Assembly (NCBI GenBank): GCA_016936355.1
Contig: JAFGYB010000015.1
Coordinates: forward strand, 1-64,000
DNA from: Bacteroidales bacterium
GTDB lineage: Bacteria > Bacteroidota > Bacteroidia > Bacteroidales > F082
Length of the DNA: 64,000 bases
Reading direction: 5' to 3'
The notes beneath the pieces were generated by a model, which saw only the letters and a list, made by a program, of their open reading frames with translations, ran no database searches and was not told the origin of the DNA. Shown here one piece after another: positions 16,452 to 24,464 of the stretch. Each line of letters opens with the position of its first letter. Position 1 is the first letter of the stretch. Position numbers and translations under genes: made by a program.

Positions 16452-17792
16452 TTATAGAGGTGATTTCAGATCGTACTTTTTAATTTTGTTGTACAGCGTC
16501 ATCCGGTCCACATGCAATGCCTTGGCCGAACGCGATATATTCCAGCTGTATTTTGTCAGGATCTGCTGTATGTGGACTTTTTCCATATCGTCGAGGCTTT
16601 CAACCGATGAAACAGCTGCGTTTTTCTCAAAAGGAAGATCCCGGATGCGGATTTCTTTCTGGTCGCCCACTACGATGGCCCGCTCGATCATGTTTTCCAG
16701 TTCGCGCACGTTACCGGGATAATCGTATTCTTCCAGCCGTTTGAGTGCCGGAGCTTCGATGGTCACCAGGTTCCGGCTCATGGAGGTACAGTATTTTTTG
16801 ATGAAATAGTCCACCAGCAGCGGAATATCCTCTTTGCGATCGCGCAGGGGCGGCACCGTAATGTTCACCACATTCAGTCTGTAGTAGAGGTCCTCGCGGA
16901 ATGTTCCTTTTTTAACCATTTTCATCAGGTCCTTATTGGTGGCACAGATGATGCGAAAGTCAGACGACACTTCCTTGTTTCCTCCCACTCTTACAAAGCT
17001 TTTGGTTTCCAGCACACGCAACAGTTCCACCTGCATCTTGGGTGAGATTGTGGAGATTTCATCCAGAAAAATAGTGCCGCCGTCGGCCATTTCGAACCGT
17101 CCCTTCCGGGTATACATGGCCCCGGTAAAGGCTCCTTTTTCGTGACCAAACAGTTCACTTTCCAGCAGACTCTCTGTCAGGGCACCGCAATGCACGCTCA
17201 CCAACGGGAAATACTTGCGCTTGGAATTGGAAGGAATGGCTTTGGCAATGAGCTCCTTTCCGGTACCGCTCTCACCCGTGATGATCACCGACGAACTGGA
17301 TTTCGCCACTGTTTCCACTTCTTTCAGCACTTTGATGACGGCCTTGCTGTTGCCAATGACATCGTCAATGTTTTCCAGTGAAATCACTTTTTCTTTGAGC
17401 GCTTCGTTTTCCGCTTCCAGCGAAATCTGTTTGGTGGCATTCCGGATCAGATGCGACAGATCATCCGGGTCAAACGGTTTGGTGATGTAGTCGAAGGCCC
17501 CGTCCTTCAGCGCCCTTACTGCTGACTCCACAGAGGCAAAAGCGGTCATGATGATGATGATGGAATCCTTGTTGAGGGCTTTGATCCTGCGCTGCATCTC
17601 CAGCCCGTCCATACCGGGCATGCGGATGTCGGCCAGGATGATGTCGAAGTTGCGCGACTCCAGGATCGACAGCGCCTTTTGGGCGTCTTCGGCGCATTCC
17701 ACTACGAAGCCGTCCTCCCTGAACCAGTTGAACAATGAATCCCTCACCGATTCTTCATCGTCCACAATGAGTATTGAAATTTTGTGTGCCAT
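16452..17792 (-). CDS. Sigma-54-dependent response regulator (NtrC/AtoC family)
   Basis: 446 residues in the standard three-domain layout. The receiver (1-120) has the acidic pair DD at 11-12 and phospho-acceptor Asp55 (LADIRMPG). The AAA+ domain (~145-370) has Walker A GESGTGKE, the sigma-54 contact loop GAFTGA and Walker B GGTIFLDE. A Fis-type helix-turn-helix closes the protein (WNISRSAKALHVDRMTLYNK). It follows the sensor kinase by one base, so the pair is cognate. A -24/-12 promoter and repeat cluster upstream of the operon's first gene are its probable targets. Confidence 0.95.
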   Translation of the reverse strand: MAHKISILIVDDEESVRDSLFNWFREDGFVVECAEDAQKALSILESRNFDIILADIRMPGMDGLEMQRRIKALNKDSIIIIMTAFASVESAVRALKDGAFDYITKPFDPDDLSHLIRNATKQISLEAENEALKEKVISLENIDDVIGNSKAVIKVLKEVETVAKSSSSVIITGESGTGKELIAKAIPSNSKRKYFPLVSVHCGALTESLLESELFGHEKGAFTGAMYTRKGRFEMADGGTIFLDEISTISPKMQVELLRVLETKSFVRVGGNKEVSSDFRIICATNKDLMKMVKKGTFREDLYYRLNVVNITVPPLRDRKEDIPLLVDYFIKKYCTSMSRNLVTIEAPALKRLEEYDYPGNVRELENMIERAIVVGDQKEIRIRDLPFEKNAAVSSVESLDDMEKVHIQQILTKYSWNISRSAKALHVDRMTLYNKIKKYDLKSPL

Positions 17793-17793
17793 A

Positions 17794-19467
17794 TTATGAT
17801 TCCTTGATTTCTTTTAATGGTAAAGTGATGGCAATGGTGGTTCGTTTGCCCAGCTCCGAGTCAATTTCAATCTTCCCCTGGTGACTTTCTACAATGCCGT
17901 TCACCACCGCCAGTCCCAGCCCGATACCGCTCACTTTCTGTTTGGACGAGAAGAAGGGTTCCAGCACATGCGGGATGTCTTCAGGGGCGATGCCGATGCC
18001 GTTGTCGGTGAACTCCATGGTGATGTGTTCTGCATCCGGGTTGACCGTTCGAATAATAATCTCCCCTTGCTCGGATACGGCTTCCGATGCGTTGACCAGG
18101 ATGGCGACACAGGCCTGCTTGATCTGGTTCTCATTACAATAGACCAGGTCAGGCGTTGCCTTATAATCGGCATAGAAACTGATATTGGCCATGGCCATCT
18201 TATGAGCCATCAGATCGTAGGCTTCCTTCAGAATTTCGTTCAGGTGCCGGACTTCAAAATTGCGCTGGTCCTTCCGGGAGAAATCCAGCAGCCCTTTCAC
18301 AATTTCACCAATGCGCTTGGTTTCCTTTTCAATTACGTCCAGGTATTTCAGCACCGGTTCTTTTTTCTCTTCGTCGATATCCAGCTTACTCAGCTGCTTG
18401 TGCACCAGTTTGGTATAAGTGAGTACACCCGACAGCGGGTTGTTGATCTCATGGGCTACCGAAGAGGACAACTTACCCAGGGAAGCAATTTTTTCCACGT
18501 GGATCAGCTCGTTCTGGATCTCAGTGAGTTCTTCCGACTTCTTCTGCACCTTAAATTCCAGTTGATGGGACCAGTTCTCCAGTTCCTGATTCACGGCATC
18601 CAGATTGTCCAGCATGTTGTTAAACGCCAGCGACACCTTTCTTAAATCATTCAGTAAATTAGGTTTGATCTCCAGTCTTGTATCCCGGTCACCCTGCGAT
18701 ACAGCCTCACTGGCCGTGATGATGGCCGTCAGTGGTTTTTTGATTCTGCGGTTGGTAAACAGGATCACAAAAGGGACCAGAACCAGGGTTGTAAACAGGG
18801 CCAACAGCGAAAAGCTGGTGGTTGTTTTCTGTACCGATGCATCAAATTCATTCAGCGGTATCTTGGTGATGAGCGAGCCCAGCACCACATCGCTTTTTTG
18901 GTGTGCATGGCACGAAGCCGTGTAACAGGACTTTTCATTCAGGATGGGCGACCGGATCAGCAGCAGCCGGTAGTCGTAGCTTTTCTGACTCATCTGACAG
19001 TCGCTGTTCATGCTGATGATACGAAACGATTTCTCTTTATCGGGAAACATTACAGCGATATCGGGATGGCAACTTTTGCAGTCGGGATTGTGATTCTCAA
19101 CGGAATCATCTGAAAAAGCAGAATGCACCAGATTATTCTGACTGTCGTACATGTTTACGTCCTCAATACCCGGCAGCGTATTGATCACGTCGATGGTATT
19201 CTGCAGCGAACTCCGGTCGTTTTTGAGCATGGAATAATACAGAGCCCCCTCCACTATGGAGCTGATGTTGGTTCCGTTTTCCCGGATGACCCGGTTCAGG
19301 TATTTCTGATACACCGACCGGAAGATCAGCTCAAAGGAGCCGAACAACACCAGAGCCAGCAGCAGGATAATGTATACAACCCGGCCATAGATGGAGGAGT
19401 GGAATTTCAGAAACCTGCCGTAAAAGGACATCCTTTTCCCGTCCTTCCGATTGTTAAAAATGATCAT
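17794..19467 (-). CDS. Membrane sensor histidine kinase with c-type heme motifs
   Basis: About 557 residues from the ATG at 19467, which has AAGGA upstream; ATG 19431 is possible. A first transmembrane helix (~31-50) and second (~220-238) enclose a ~165-residue periplasmic sensor with CKSCH (~130-134), a canonical c-type heme site, and CYTASCH (~181-187), a CX4CH variant. HAMP, coiled coil, HisKA (His ~339 in SSVAHEINNP) and HATPase_c (DNGIGI, GIGLGLAVV) follow. It probably senses redox state or a small ligand through covalent heme and phosphorylates the adjacent regulator. Confidence 0.92.
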   Translation of the reverse strand: MIIFNNRKDGKRMSFYGRFLKFHSSIYGRVVYIILLLALVLFGSFELIFRSVYQKYLNRVIRENGTNISSIVEGALYYSMLKNDRSSLQNTIDVINTLPGIEDVNMYDSQNNLVHSAFSDDSVENHNPDCKSCHPDIAVMFPDKEKSFRIISMNSDCQMSQKSYDYRLLLIRSPILNEKSCYTASCHAHQKSDVVLGSLITKIPLNEFDASVQKTTTSFSLLALFTTLVLVPFVILFTNRRIKKPLTAIITASEAVSQGDRDTRLEIKPNLLNDLRKVSLAFNNMLDNLDAVNQELENWSHQLEFKVQKKSEELTEIQNELIHVEKIASLGKLSSSVAHEINNPLSGVLTYTKLVHKQLSKLDIDEEKKEPVLKYLDVIEKETKRIGEIVKGLLDFSRKDQRNFEVRHLNEILKEAYDLMAHKMAMANISFYADYKATPDLVYCNENQIKQACVAILVNASEAVSEQGEIIIRTVNPDAEHITMEFTDNGIGIAPEDIPHVLEPFFSSKQKVSGIGLGLAVVNGIVESHQGKIEIDSELGKRTTIAITLPLKEIKES

Positions 19468-19573
19468 ATCCCCGTCCTTTTTCAATCAACTTTAAACACG
19501 GTTAACTTTCGGGTAATTAACGCCTTTAATGTACGAAAAAAGATGATTCGGAGCCCCCCTTTTTCTTTGTTTT

Positions 19574-20290
19574 TTAGGGTTGACTCAAAAATTCCTGCTG
19601 GAAGTCCTGCCATACTTCCGGTTGCAACTCCGAAAGCGGGTTCATGCGCAGCTCCCCTCCTTCCTGCAACACCACCATGGAGGGGTCTACAGCATTCTTC
19701 TGCAGCGAAACGGCCAGGAAATCTTTCAGCCGTATGAGTTCCCGGGTCGCCCACTGAGTGGCTTCCTCTGCCAGGTAATACGACCGGGTTTCCGTAACCC
19801 AGTCAGCAGGTTTGATGCGGCAGAGCCATCCCCGATCATAGGGATCCTCGTTGAGGATTCCGGACTCCTGAACAACCATGGGGTTTGTATCTGTCAGTGT
19901 CCCGGAAACCGGTGCCGGAATGCGAAGGCTCTTGCCTTTCTGTCGTATGATGGTCATCGGCTCTCCTTTCAGGATGAACTCGCCCGGTTCCCTCAGGTAT
20001 TGAACCTGCACAGGGCCTACGATTTTCAGCAACAGATCATCCAGTCCCACTTTGGCCGTACCCGAAGGTTCCAGATACGTCCAGGCATGGTTTTTACTGT
20101 AGAACAAACCCTGCGGGATGTTCAGGATATTGGCGGTCAGCCTGCTCAGGGCCTCCCGGATGGGTCGCAAAGACTGCACAGGATGGTGCAGTACGATCCA
20201 GAAAGGGATCAGCAAAAGGAGAAAAGCAATGATGGCTATGTATTCGATCCCTTTGGTGGCAAAAATGTTGTAATAACTAAATCCGTCCAT
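19574..20290 (-). CDS. Membrane-anchored GcvH-like (lipoyl-fold) protein
   Basis: 238 residues: one transmembrane helix (~16-34), a GcvH-like barrel (~62-160; YSKNHAWTYLEPSGTAKVGL...APVSGTLTDTNP...NEDPYDRGWLCRIKP), and a C-terminal helical domain (WVTETR...RLKDFL...GGELR...EVWQDFQQEF). The lipoyl motif ESVKA of true H proteins is replaced by QKGKSL; Lys120 sits close to the lipoyl position, but the loop is one residue shorter. The barrel and the C-terminal domain are both repeated in the larger fusion protein of the same operon (22443-24125). A role as a carrier or scaffold in the redox complex is inference; no glycine-cleavage genes are nearby. Confidence 0.75.
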   Translation of the reverse strand: MDGFSYYNIFATKGIEYIAIIAFLLLLIPFWIVLHHPVQSLRPIREALSRLTANILNIPQGLFYSKNHAWTYLEPSGTAKVGLDDLLLKIVGPVQVQYLREPGEFILKGEPMTIIRQKGKSLRIPAPVSGTLTDTNPMVVQESGILNEDPYDRGWLCRIKPADWVTETRSYYLAEEATQWATRELIRLKDFLAVSLQKNAVDPSMVVLQEGGELRMNPLSELQPEVWQDFQQEFLSQP

Positions 20291-20309
20291 TGTTTTGATT
20301 TTTGTGCCG

Positions 20310-21551
20310 TCAGGCGGCCATTTGATTTTTTTTCCTGGTCAGAAAGGAAGCATCGCGCAGTACAGGCATGCGGTTCACTACCCACCGGAACACCCATATT
20401 TCCGTAAAGATGACAGCCAGGGTCACGGCAATTTCCATCCACGAAGGGATGTACCTTACGGCTGCATCCCAGTTGAAACCAATCACCGTCACATTCAGGC
20501 GGTTCATGACAATGCCCAGCATGGTCAGTATGGAGGCCAGTTTGATGAGGAAGATGTTGTTTCTCCGGTAGCTGTAGTAAAACAACACCAGGGGCAACAG
20601 CACGAATCCGATCATCTCCAGCAAATACCAGTAGCCCATGGGAGTGTTGAGCAGATGCCAGTTTTGCTGATGGATGAAAATCAGTACCTGCAGGGCCAAA
20701 TAGGCAAACATGGTCACAGTACACACTTTGGCCAGTCCGTGGATGATGCTGTGGTGACTGTGCTGGTCTTTTTCGCTGATTTGCTTGTCGAACACCTTAT
20801 AGCTGATGGACCCTTCGAAGATCACCATGGAGAGTCCGGCAAAGATACTGGAGACAAAGAACAGGATGGGGATAAATTCGGAATACCAGAGCGGATGGAT
20901 CTTACCTTTCGCCATCAGGTACAGGGCACCCAGTCCCGACTGGTGTAATGTGGACAGGGTGATCCCGAAGATCACGGCCACCAGGGTCATTCCCGAAAGG
21001 ATTTTCACGGCCCGGCGGGCGCCCAGCCATTCGGCCACAGCCGGTGAAAACTCAATCAGTTGGGCGACCATATAGAGCAAAAAATGCCACGCCACGAGGA
21101 AGAGCACCGAGTTGGTGCCGAAGTTGTTTCCGATGATGGGGTTGATGACGTGCCACGGACGACCCAGATCGAGCACCAGGGCGCCTGCATAAAACACATA
21201 GGCCAGGAATCCATTCAGCACCACGACCCTGACAATGGAATGGTATTGCTTCATGTTGAGGATGTACACCATAAAGGTGATCACGTAGGCACCACCGGCA
21301 AAAGCCACACCCGTCACCACGTCGAAGCCAATCCACAGGCCCCAGGGGACTTCCTGTGTCAGGTTGGTGATGGCTCCCAGCCCTTTCCAGAAGCGAATCA
21401 CAATAAGGACCAGTCCCAGCAACATGATGGGAAGGGAGATGATGTTAAAAGGCGTCAGCCATTTGCCTTTGGGCTTGAGTTCCCCGAGGAAAAATTTCCA
21501 GGTGGAAGTTTCGGCAGCCGGCAGGGCTGCACTGTGGTCCGAATTACTCAT
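20310..21551 (-). CDS. NrfD/HybB-like integral membrane quinone-interacting subunit
   Basis: 413 residues from the ATG at 21551 (MSNSDHSAALPA), which overlaps the ferredoxin gene's stop by eight bases; the frame is open upstream, but only inside that gene. About ten transmembrane helices match the NrfD/PsrC/HybB family, which passes electrons between menaquinone and periplasmic iron-sulfur subunits (GLWIGFDVVTGVAFAGGAYV near the start, FEGSISYKVF mid-protein). Its partner is the HybA-like ferredoxin before it. No hydrogenase, molybdoenzyme or multiheme cytochrome gene is in the operon. Confidence 0.9.
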   Translation of the reverse strand: MSNSDHSAALPAAETSTWKFFLGELKPKGKWLTPFNIISLPIMLLGLVLIVIRFWKGLGAITNLTQEVPWGLWIGFDVVTGVAFAGGAYVITFMVYILNMKQYHSIVRVVVLNGFLAYVFYAGALVLDLGRPWHVINPIIGNNFGTNSVLFLVAWHFLLYMVAQLIEFSPAVAEWLGARRAVKILSGMTLVAVIFGITLSTLHQSGLGALYLMAKGKIHPLWYSEFIPILFFVSSIFAGLSMVIFEGSISYKVFDKQISEKDQHSHHSIIHGLAKVCTVTMFAYLALQVLIFIHQQNWHLLNTPMGYWYLLEMIGFVLLPLVLFYYSYRRNNIFLIKLASILTMLGIVMNRLNVTVIGFNWDAAVRYIPSWMEIAVTLAVIFTEIWVFRWVVNRMPVLRDASFLTRKKNQMAA

Positions 21552-22407
21552 TTTCTTTTTCTTTAAGTTGGTTGTTTTTGGTTGCTTCATAAATCCCCAG
21601 TAACACGGGAGGCCAGAGGACAAAGATGGAAGGGACACTGTAGAGAAAGCCTTTGCTCAGTTCAGGATAAGAGGATTTCTGGATTCGGGTATTGAATCCC
21701 AGTTCATGAAACGGTACCGGGGACAGGTAAAGGAATCCCGTGCCGCCGGCTTCGTGTTCCCCGTAAATGTAATCCACATATTGTCCCGGATTTTCCACGA
21801 TCCGTTTCCGGGCTTCTTTCAGCAGGTCCCTGCGCTTCCCGAAGGTCAATGCCTGTGCCGGACAATTTGCAACACAGGCAGGTATTTTGCCTTCTTTGAT
21901 CCGCTCGTAGCACAGGGTACACTTCTGTATGATGGGATTGGCGCTGTGGTATTCGAATTTAGGCATATTAAACGGACAGCTGACCATACAGTAGCGGCAA
22001 CCCATACATTTGTTGCCGTTCCACACCACCGGTCCTTCTTTGGTTTTGTCCATGGCCCGGGTCAGACAGGCTGCGGCACAGGCCGGCTGGCTGCAGTGCA
22101 TACACTGCGTTTTCACATATACTTCGCCTTTGGAAGTTTTGTAGGCATTCACCACGGTGCGGCTTTTTTCTGTGGTTTTCCGGACCACTCCCACTTCAGG
22201 CCCTTCGGTAGGTTCCGGCAGGCCGTTGGCTTCGGCACAGGAAAACTCGCAGGTCTGACAGCCCACACAACGGGTGGAGTCGCAAAGAATACTGTAAAAT
22301 TCAGTCTCTTTCTGATTCTTCGGTGCTGCATTCAGCGTCCCGCCCAGGGCAACGGTTGTCCCCGTCACACCCAGTACTTTGAAGAAATTTCTCCGGTCTA
22401 TTTTCAT
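21544..22407 (-). CDS. HybA-like periplasmic 4x[4Fe-4S] ferredoxin subunit
   Basis: 287 residues. A Tat signal (DRRNFFKVLG) leads the protein to the periplasm in folded form. Four cysteine clusters bind four [4Fe-4S] centres: C42/C47/C50/C53/C57, C102/C105/C110/C114, C134/C137/C140/C144 and C163/C166/C178/C182. A C-terminal hydrophobic helix (~256-273) anchors it, as in HybA of hydrogenase-2. It should relay electrons between the NrfD-like subunit and an unidentified periplasmic partner. Confidence 0.93.
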   Translation of the reverse strand: MKIDRRNFFKVLGVTGTTVALGGTLNAAPKNQKETEFYSILCDSTRCVGCQTCEFSCAEANGLPEPTEGPEVGVVRKTTEKSRTVVNAYKTSKGEVYVKTQCMHCSQPACAAACLTRAMDKTKEGPVVWNGNKCMGCRYCMVSCPFNMPKFEYHSANPIIQKCTLCYERIKEGKIPACVANCPAQALTFGKRRDLLKEARKRIVENPGQYVDYIYGEHEAGGTGFLYLSPVPFHELGFNTRIQKSSYPELSKGFLYSVPSIFVLWPPVLLGIYEATKNNQLKEKENE

Positions 22408-22442
22408 GGTGCATCCATTTTAAGTCCTTAAAGCTTTCCTGT

Positions 22443-24125
22443 TTATCTCAGTTCGGAGTTATCAATAAAATTCCGCTGGAAGGTTTCCCACAGCTCGGGG
22501 CCGAGCGATTCCAGCACATTGTCTTTCAATTCTCCGCCGTCGTTGAAGGCATACTGCACATCCTCCCGGGTCTTGACCTGGATCCACAGATTCAGGAAAT
22601 CTTTTAACCGGGCATATTCTCCGGCGATCCATTCCCTGTATTCAGCAGCCATGTTCAGAAACCGTGTTTCGGTTACCCAGTTGGCAGGTTCCACGGTATA
22701 CACCCAGCCGTCGGTATAGGGTGCGGAATTGATCAGTGAAGGGTGCTTCAGCAGGTGTTGATTGGTCCGAAGGATCGTACCCGAAACCGGAGCCATGACA
22801 TTCAGCTGTTTGCCGTTCTGCACCAGGGTGACAAGAGGTTCGCCCTTTTTCACCGGATCGCCCGGATTTTTCAGGATCAACCGGGTGAGCAGTCCCGTAG
22901 TATGTTGCAAAAAGTCATCGATGCCTACTTTCACCGTACCGTCCTTTTCCATAAAAGCCCACGTATGCGACTTACCAAAAAACAGGCCTTTGGGAAACTG
23001 AATCGCCGTCAGTTTAAATACAGCGGTAGCGGGAGTTTCATCGGCTACCGCTGCTTTTTTCCGTCTGCCGTAGCGGAGCATCCCAAACAAGCCAAAAGCC
23101 AGTACCACCATTCCGATAACGAAAAACAGGACAACGGTGTTGGAGGAATAAACAGGATGCATGGTCGCCAGCACATCCGGACCGAATTGATCCAGTTTGG
23201 ATTGTCGTTCGCTCAGGGTAAGGTCACTGTATCCGCTGGCAGCCAGATACTGCTGTCCGTCGGTGAATACCCACTTCAGGAAAGCGGTCTCCGCAGTACC
23301 GGTGGGTTGTACGGAAGCCACCGTATAGATTCTGCTGGTGAGCGTCCGCGGGTATTTTCCCAGCCAGACAGCCCGCGACAGACTGTTCAGATTTCCATAG
23401 AAATCCTCAAAGTAGTCCAGCTTTCCGTTGTTGTTTCTGTCGATGGGCAGGAACCGGATTCCCTTGACCAGACTCTGGTTGCTGTAATCGATCACGTCGG
23501 TCAGTTTGCAGAACCCCAGCGCATAGGGATCTTGTTGAATGGCTGCGAGGAAAGCAGCTGTATTTTTAACGGGAATACTTCCCGGAGCATCGGATGTCAA
23601 ACCGAGGAAACGGGCCACCCTGGTATTGACGGAAGCATCGCCTGTTCTGTAATAATGAACGGGGAGCTGCTTACCGTTTTTCAATATGGTTGCCCAGGTT
23701 TTGGCTTTTCCCTTTTCAAAAAGAAGGGCCAGTGATTCCGCCGGGATCCCCTCCTGTTCAATCACTTTCAGGAGCGGATTGCTGGCATTCAGAACAGGGA
23801 CGATTACCTCGCGGCCCAGCTCTGTTTTCCAAAGGTCGGCTTCCTTCAAAACAGTGTAATCCGGAACAAAGGCCAGGTCCCTGCTGCCGTTTACATTCCG
23901 GGTAATGGTGGATTCCTGTGCCCTGATGACGGTCATGTGAACGCCGGGATGTAACCGGCCGAATTCGTCTGCCCAGTGAATGGTGAGCGGATACAGGTCC
24001 GGGGTGGTGAAAACACGGACTGTTCCCTTCAGGGGCTGTGTGCTTTTTGCTTCCGTTGTTTTGTTCGAGGCCCATCCGACCTGCAGGAAAAACAACAGAC
24101 TGATGCATAAGATGAAATTTTTCAT
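22443..24125 (-). CDS. Fusion of a PstS-like binding domain, a membrane helix and a GcvH-like domain
   Basis: 560 residues from the ATG at 24125, which gives a clean signal peptide (MKNFILCISLLFFLQVGWAS). Residues ~35-320 resemble a PstS/phosphate-type periplasmic binding protein and include a perfect EF-hand calcium loop at 229-240 (DRNNNGKLDYFE). A membrane helix (~330-350) and basic RYGRRKK follow. Next come a GcvH-like barrel (~378-480; GKSHTWAF...VKVGIDDF...APVSGTIL) and a C-terminal helical domain (WVTETRF...EYARLKDFL...GGELK...ELWETFQRNF). By topology the binding domain is periplasmic and the GcvH-like part cytoplasmic. First gene of the redox operon; the ligand is unknown. I know of no named family with this architecture. 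Confidence 0.8.
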   Translation of the reverse strand: MKNFILCISLLFFLQVGWASNKTTEAKSTQPLKGTVRVFTTPDLYPLTIHWADEFGRLHPGVHMTVIRAQESTITRNVNGSRDLAFVPDYTVLKEADLWKTELGREVIVPVLNASNPLLKVIEQEGIPAESLALLFEKGKAKTWATILKNGKQLPVHYYRTGDASVNTRVARFLGLTSDAPGSIPVKNTAAFLAAIQQDPYALGFCKLTDVIDYSNQSLVKGIRFLPIDRNNNGKLDYFEDFYGNLNSLSRAVWLGKYPRTLTSRIYTVASVQPTGTAETAFLKWVFTDGQQYLAASGYSDLTLSERQSKLDQFGPDVLATMHPVYSSNTVVLFFVIGMVVLAFGLFGMLRYGRRKKAAVADETPATAVFKLTAIQFPKGLFFGKSHTWAFMEKDGTVKVGIDDFLQHTTGLLTRLILKNPGDPVKKGEPLVTLVQNGKQLNVMAPVSGTILRTNQHLLKHPSLINSAPYTDGWVYTVEPANWVTETRFLNMAAEYREWIAGEYARLKDFLNLWIQVKTREDVQYAFNDGGELKDNVLESLGPELWETFQRNFIDNSELR

Positions 24126-24155
24126 GGTTGTAAGATTAAAGTCCGGAATTTGAAT

Positions 24156-24171
24156 TTCAACATCGGTGCCA
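24156..24171 (-). promoter_or_regulatory. Sigma-54 (-24/-12) promoter of the redox operon
   Basis: On the minus strand the sequence reads TGGCAC-CGATG-TTGAA. This has the invariant -24 GG and the correct spacing to the -12 element of the consensus TGGCAC-N5-TTGCA; the one departure is TTGAA for TTGCA. The implied transcription start is near 24145, about 20 bases before the start codon at 24125. The operon's own NtrC-type regulator is the obvious activator. Confidence 0.75.
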
Positions 24172-24241
24172 CACATTATATAACACTGATTCTTTGCTGT
24201 TTACAAATGAATTGATAAAAAATTAGACGGACTCTCTTGTT

Positions 24242-24351
24242 GAATTATTCAGCACCCATTATTGATTTCAAGTCTAATATCCTGTATTTCAATGTATTTG
24301 ATCGACTGCTTATTTTTTCAGCACTGCTGAATAATTCTACAGTCGTGCTGA
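24242..24351. promoter_or_regulatory. Probable upstream activating sites: TTCAGCA/TGCTGAA repeat cluster
   Basis: A 13-base perfect inverted repeat, GAATTATTCAGCA (24242-24254) and TGCTGAATAATTC (24325-24337), is combined with a compact dyad TTCAGCA-C-TGCTGAA (24317-24331) and a further TGCTGAA (24345-24351). The sites lie about 100-205 bases upstream of the predicted sigma-54 start, the usual distance for enhancer-binding proteins. Assignment to the regulator at 16452-17792 is inference. Confidence 0.65.
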
Positions 24352-24464
24352 AACCTGCTGTTACCGGGGTTTGTCAGCTCCTGTTGTATGAATTTTTGTG
24401 CGTCAGCCGGAACCGGTAAACACACACAATTTAACGGTCCCTGCTTCGTTGTTATGCTGTACCA

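Larger units (their letters stand above)
24126..24464. other. 339-bp divergent control region between the redox operon and mrcA
   Basis: Holds the sigma-54 promoter of the minus-strand operon and the TTCAGCA repeat cluster (both listed separately). The region also serves the plus-strand PBP1A gene, for which I see no clear promoter. No gene here is supported. Confidence 0.7.

Noticed and set aside
22743-23735. 330-codon plus-strand frame opposite the binding-protein/GcvH fusion
   Set aside because: It lies fully antisense to a well-supported gene with signal peptide and domains, and its translation is rich in Q, H, R and F with no recognisable motif.
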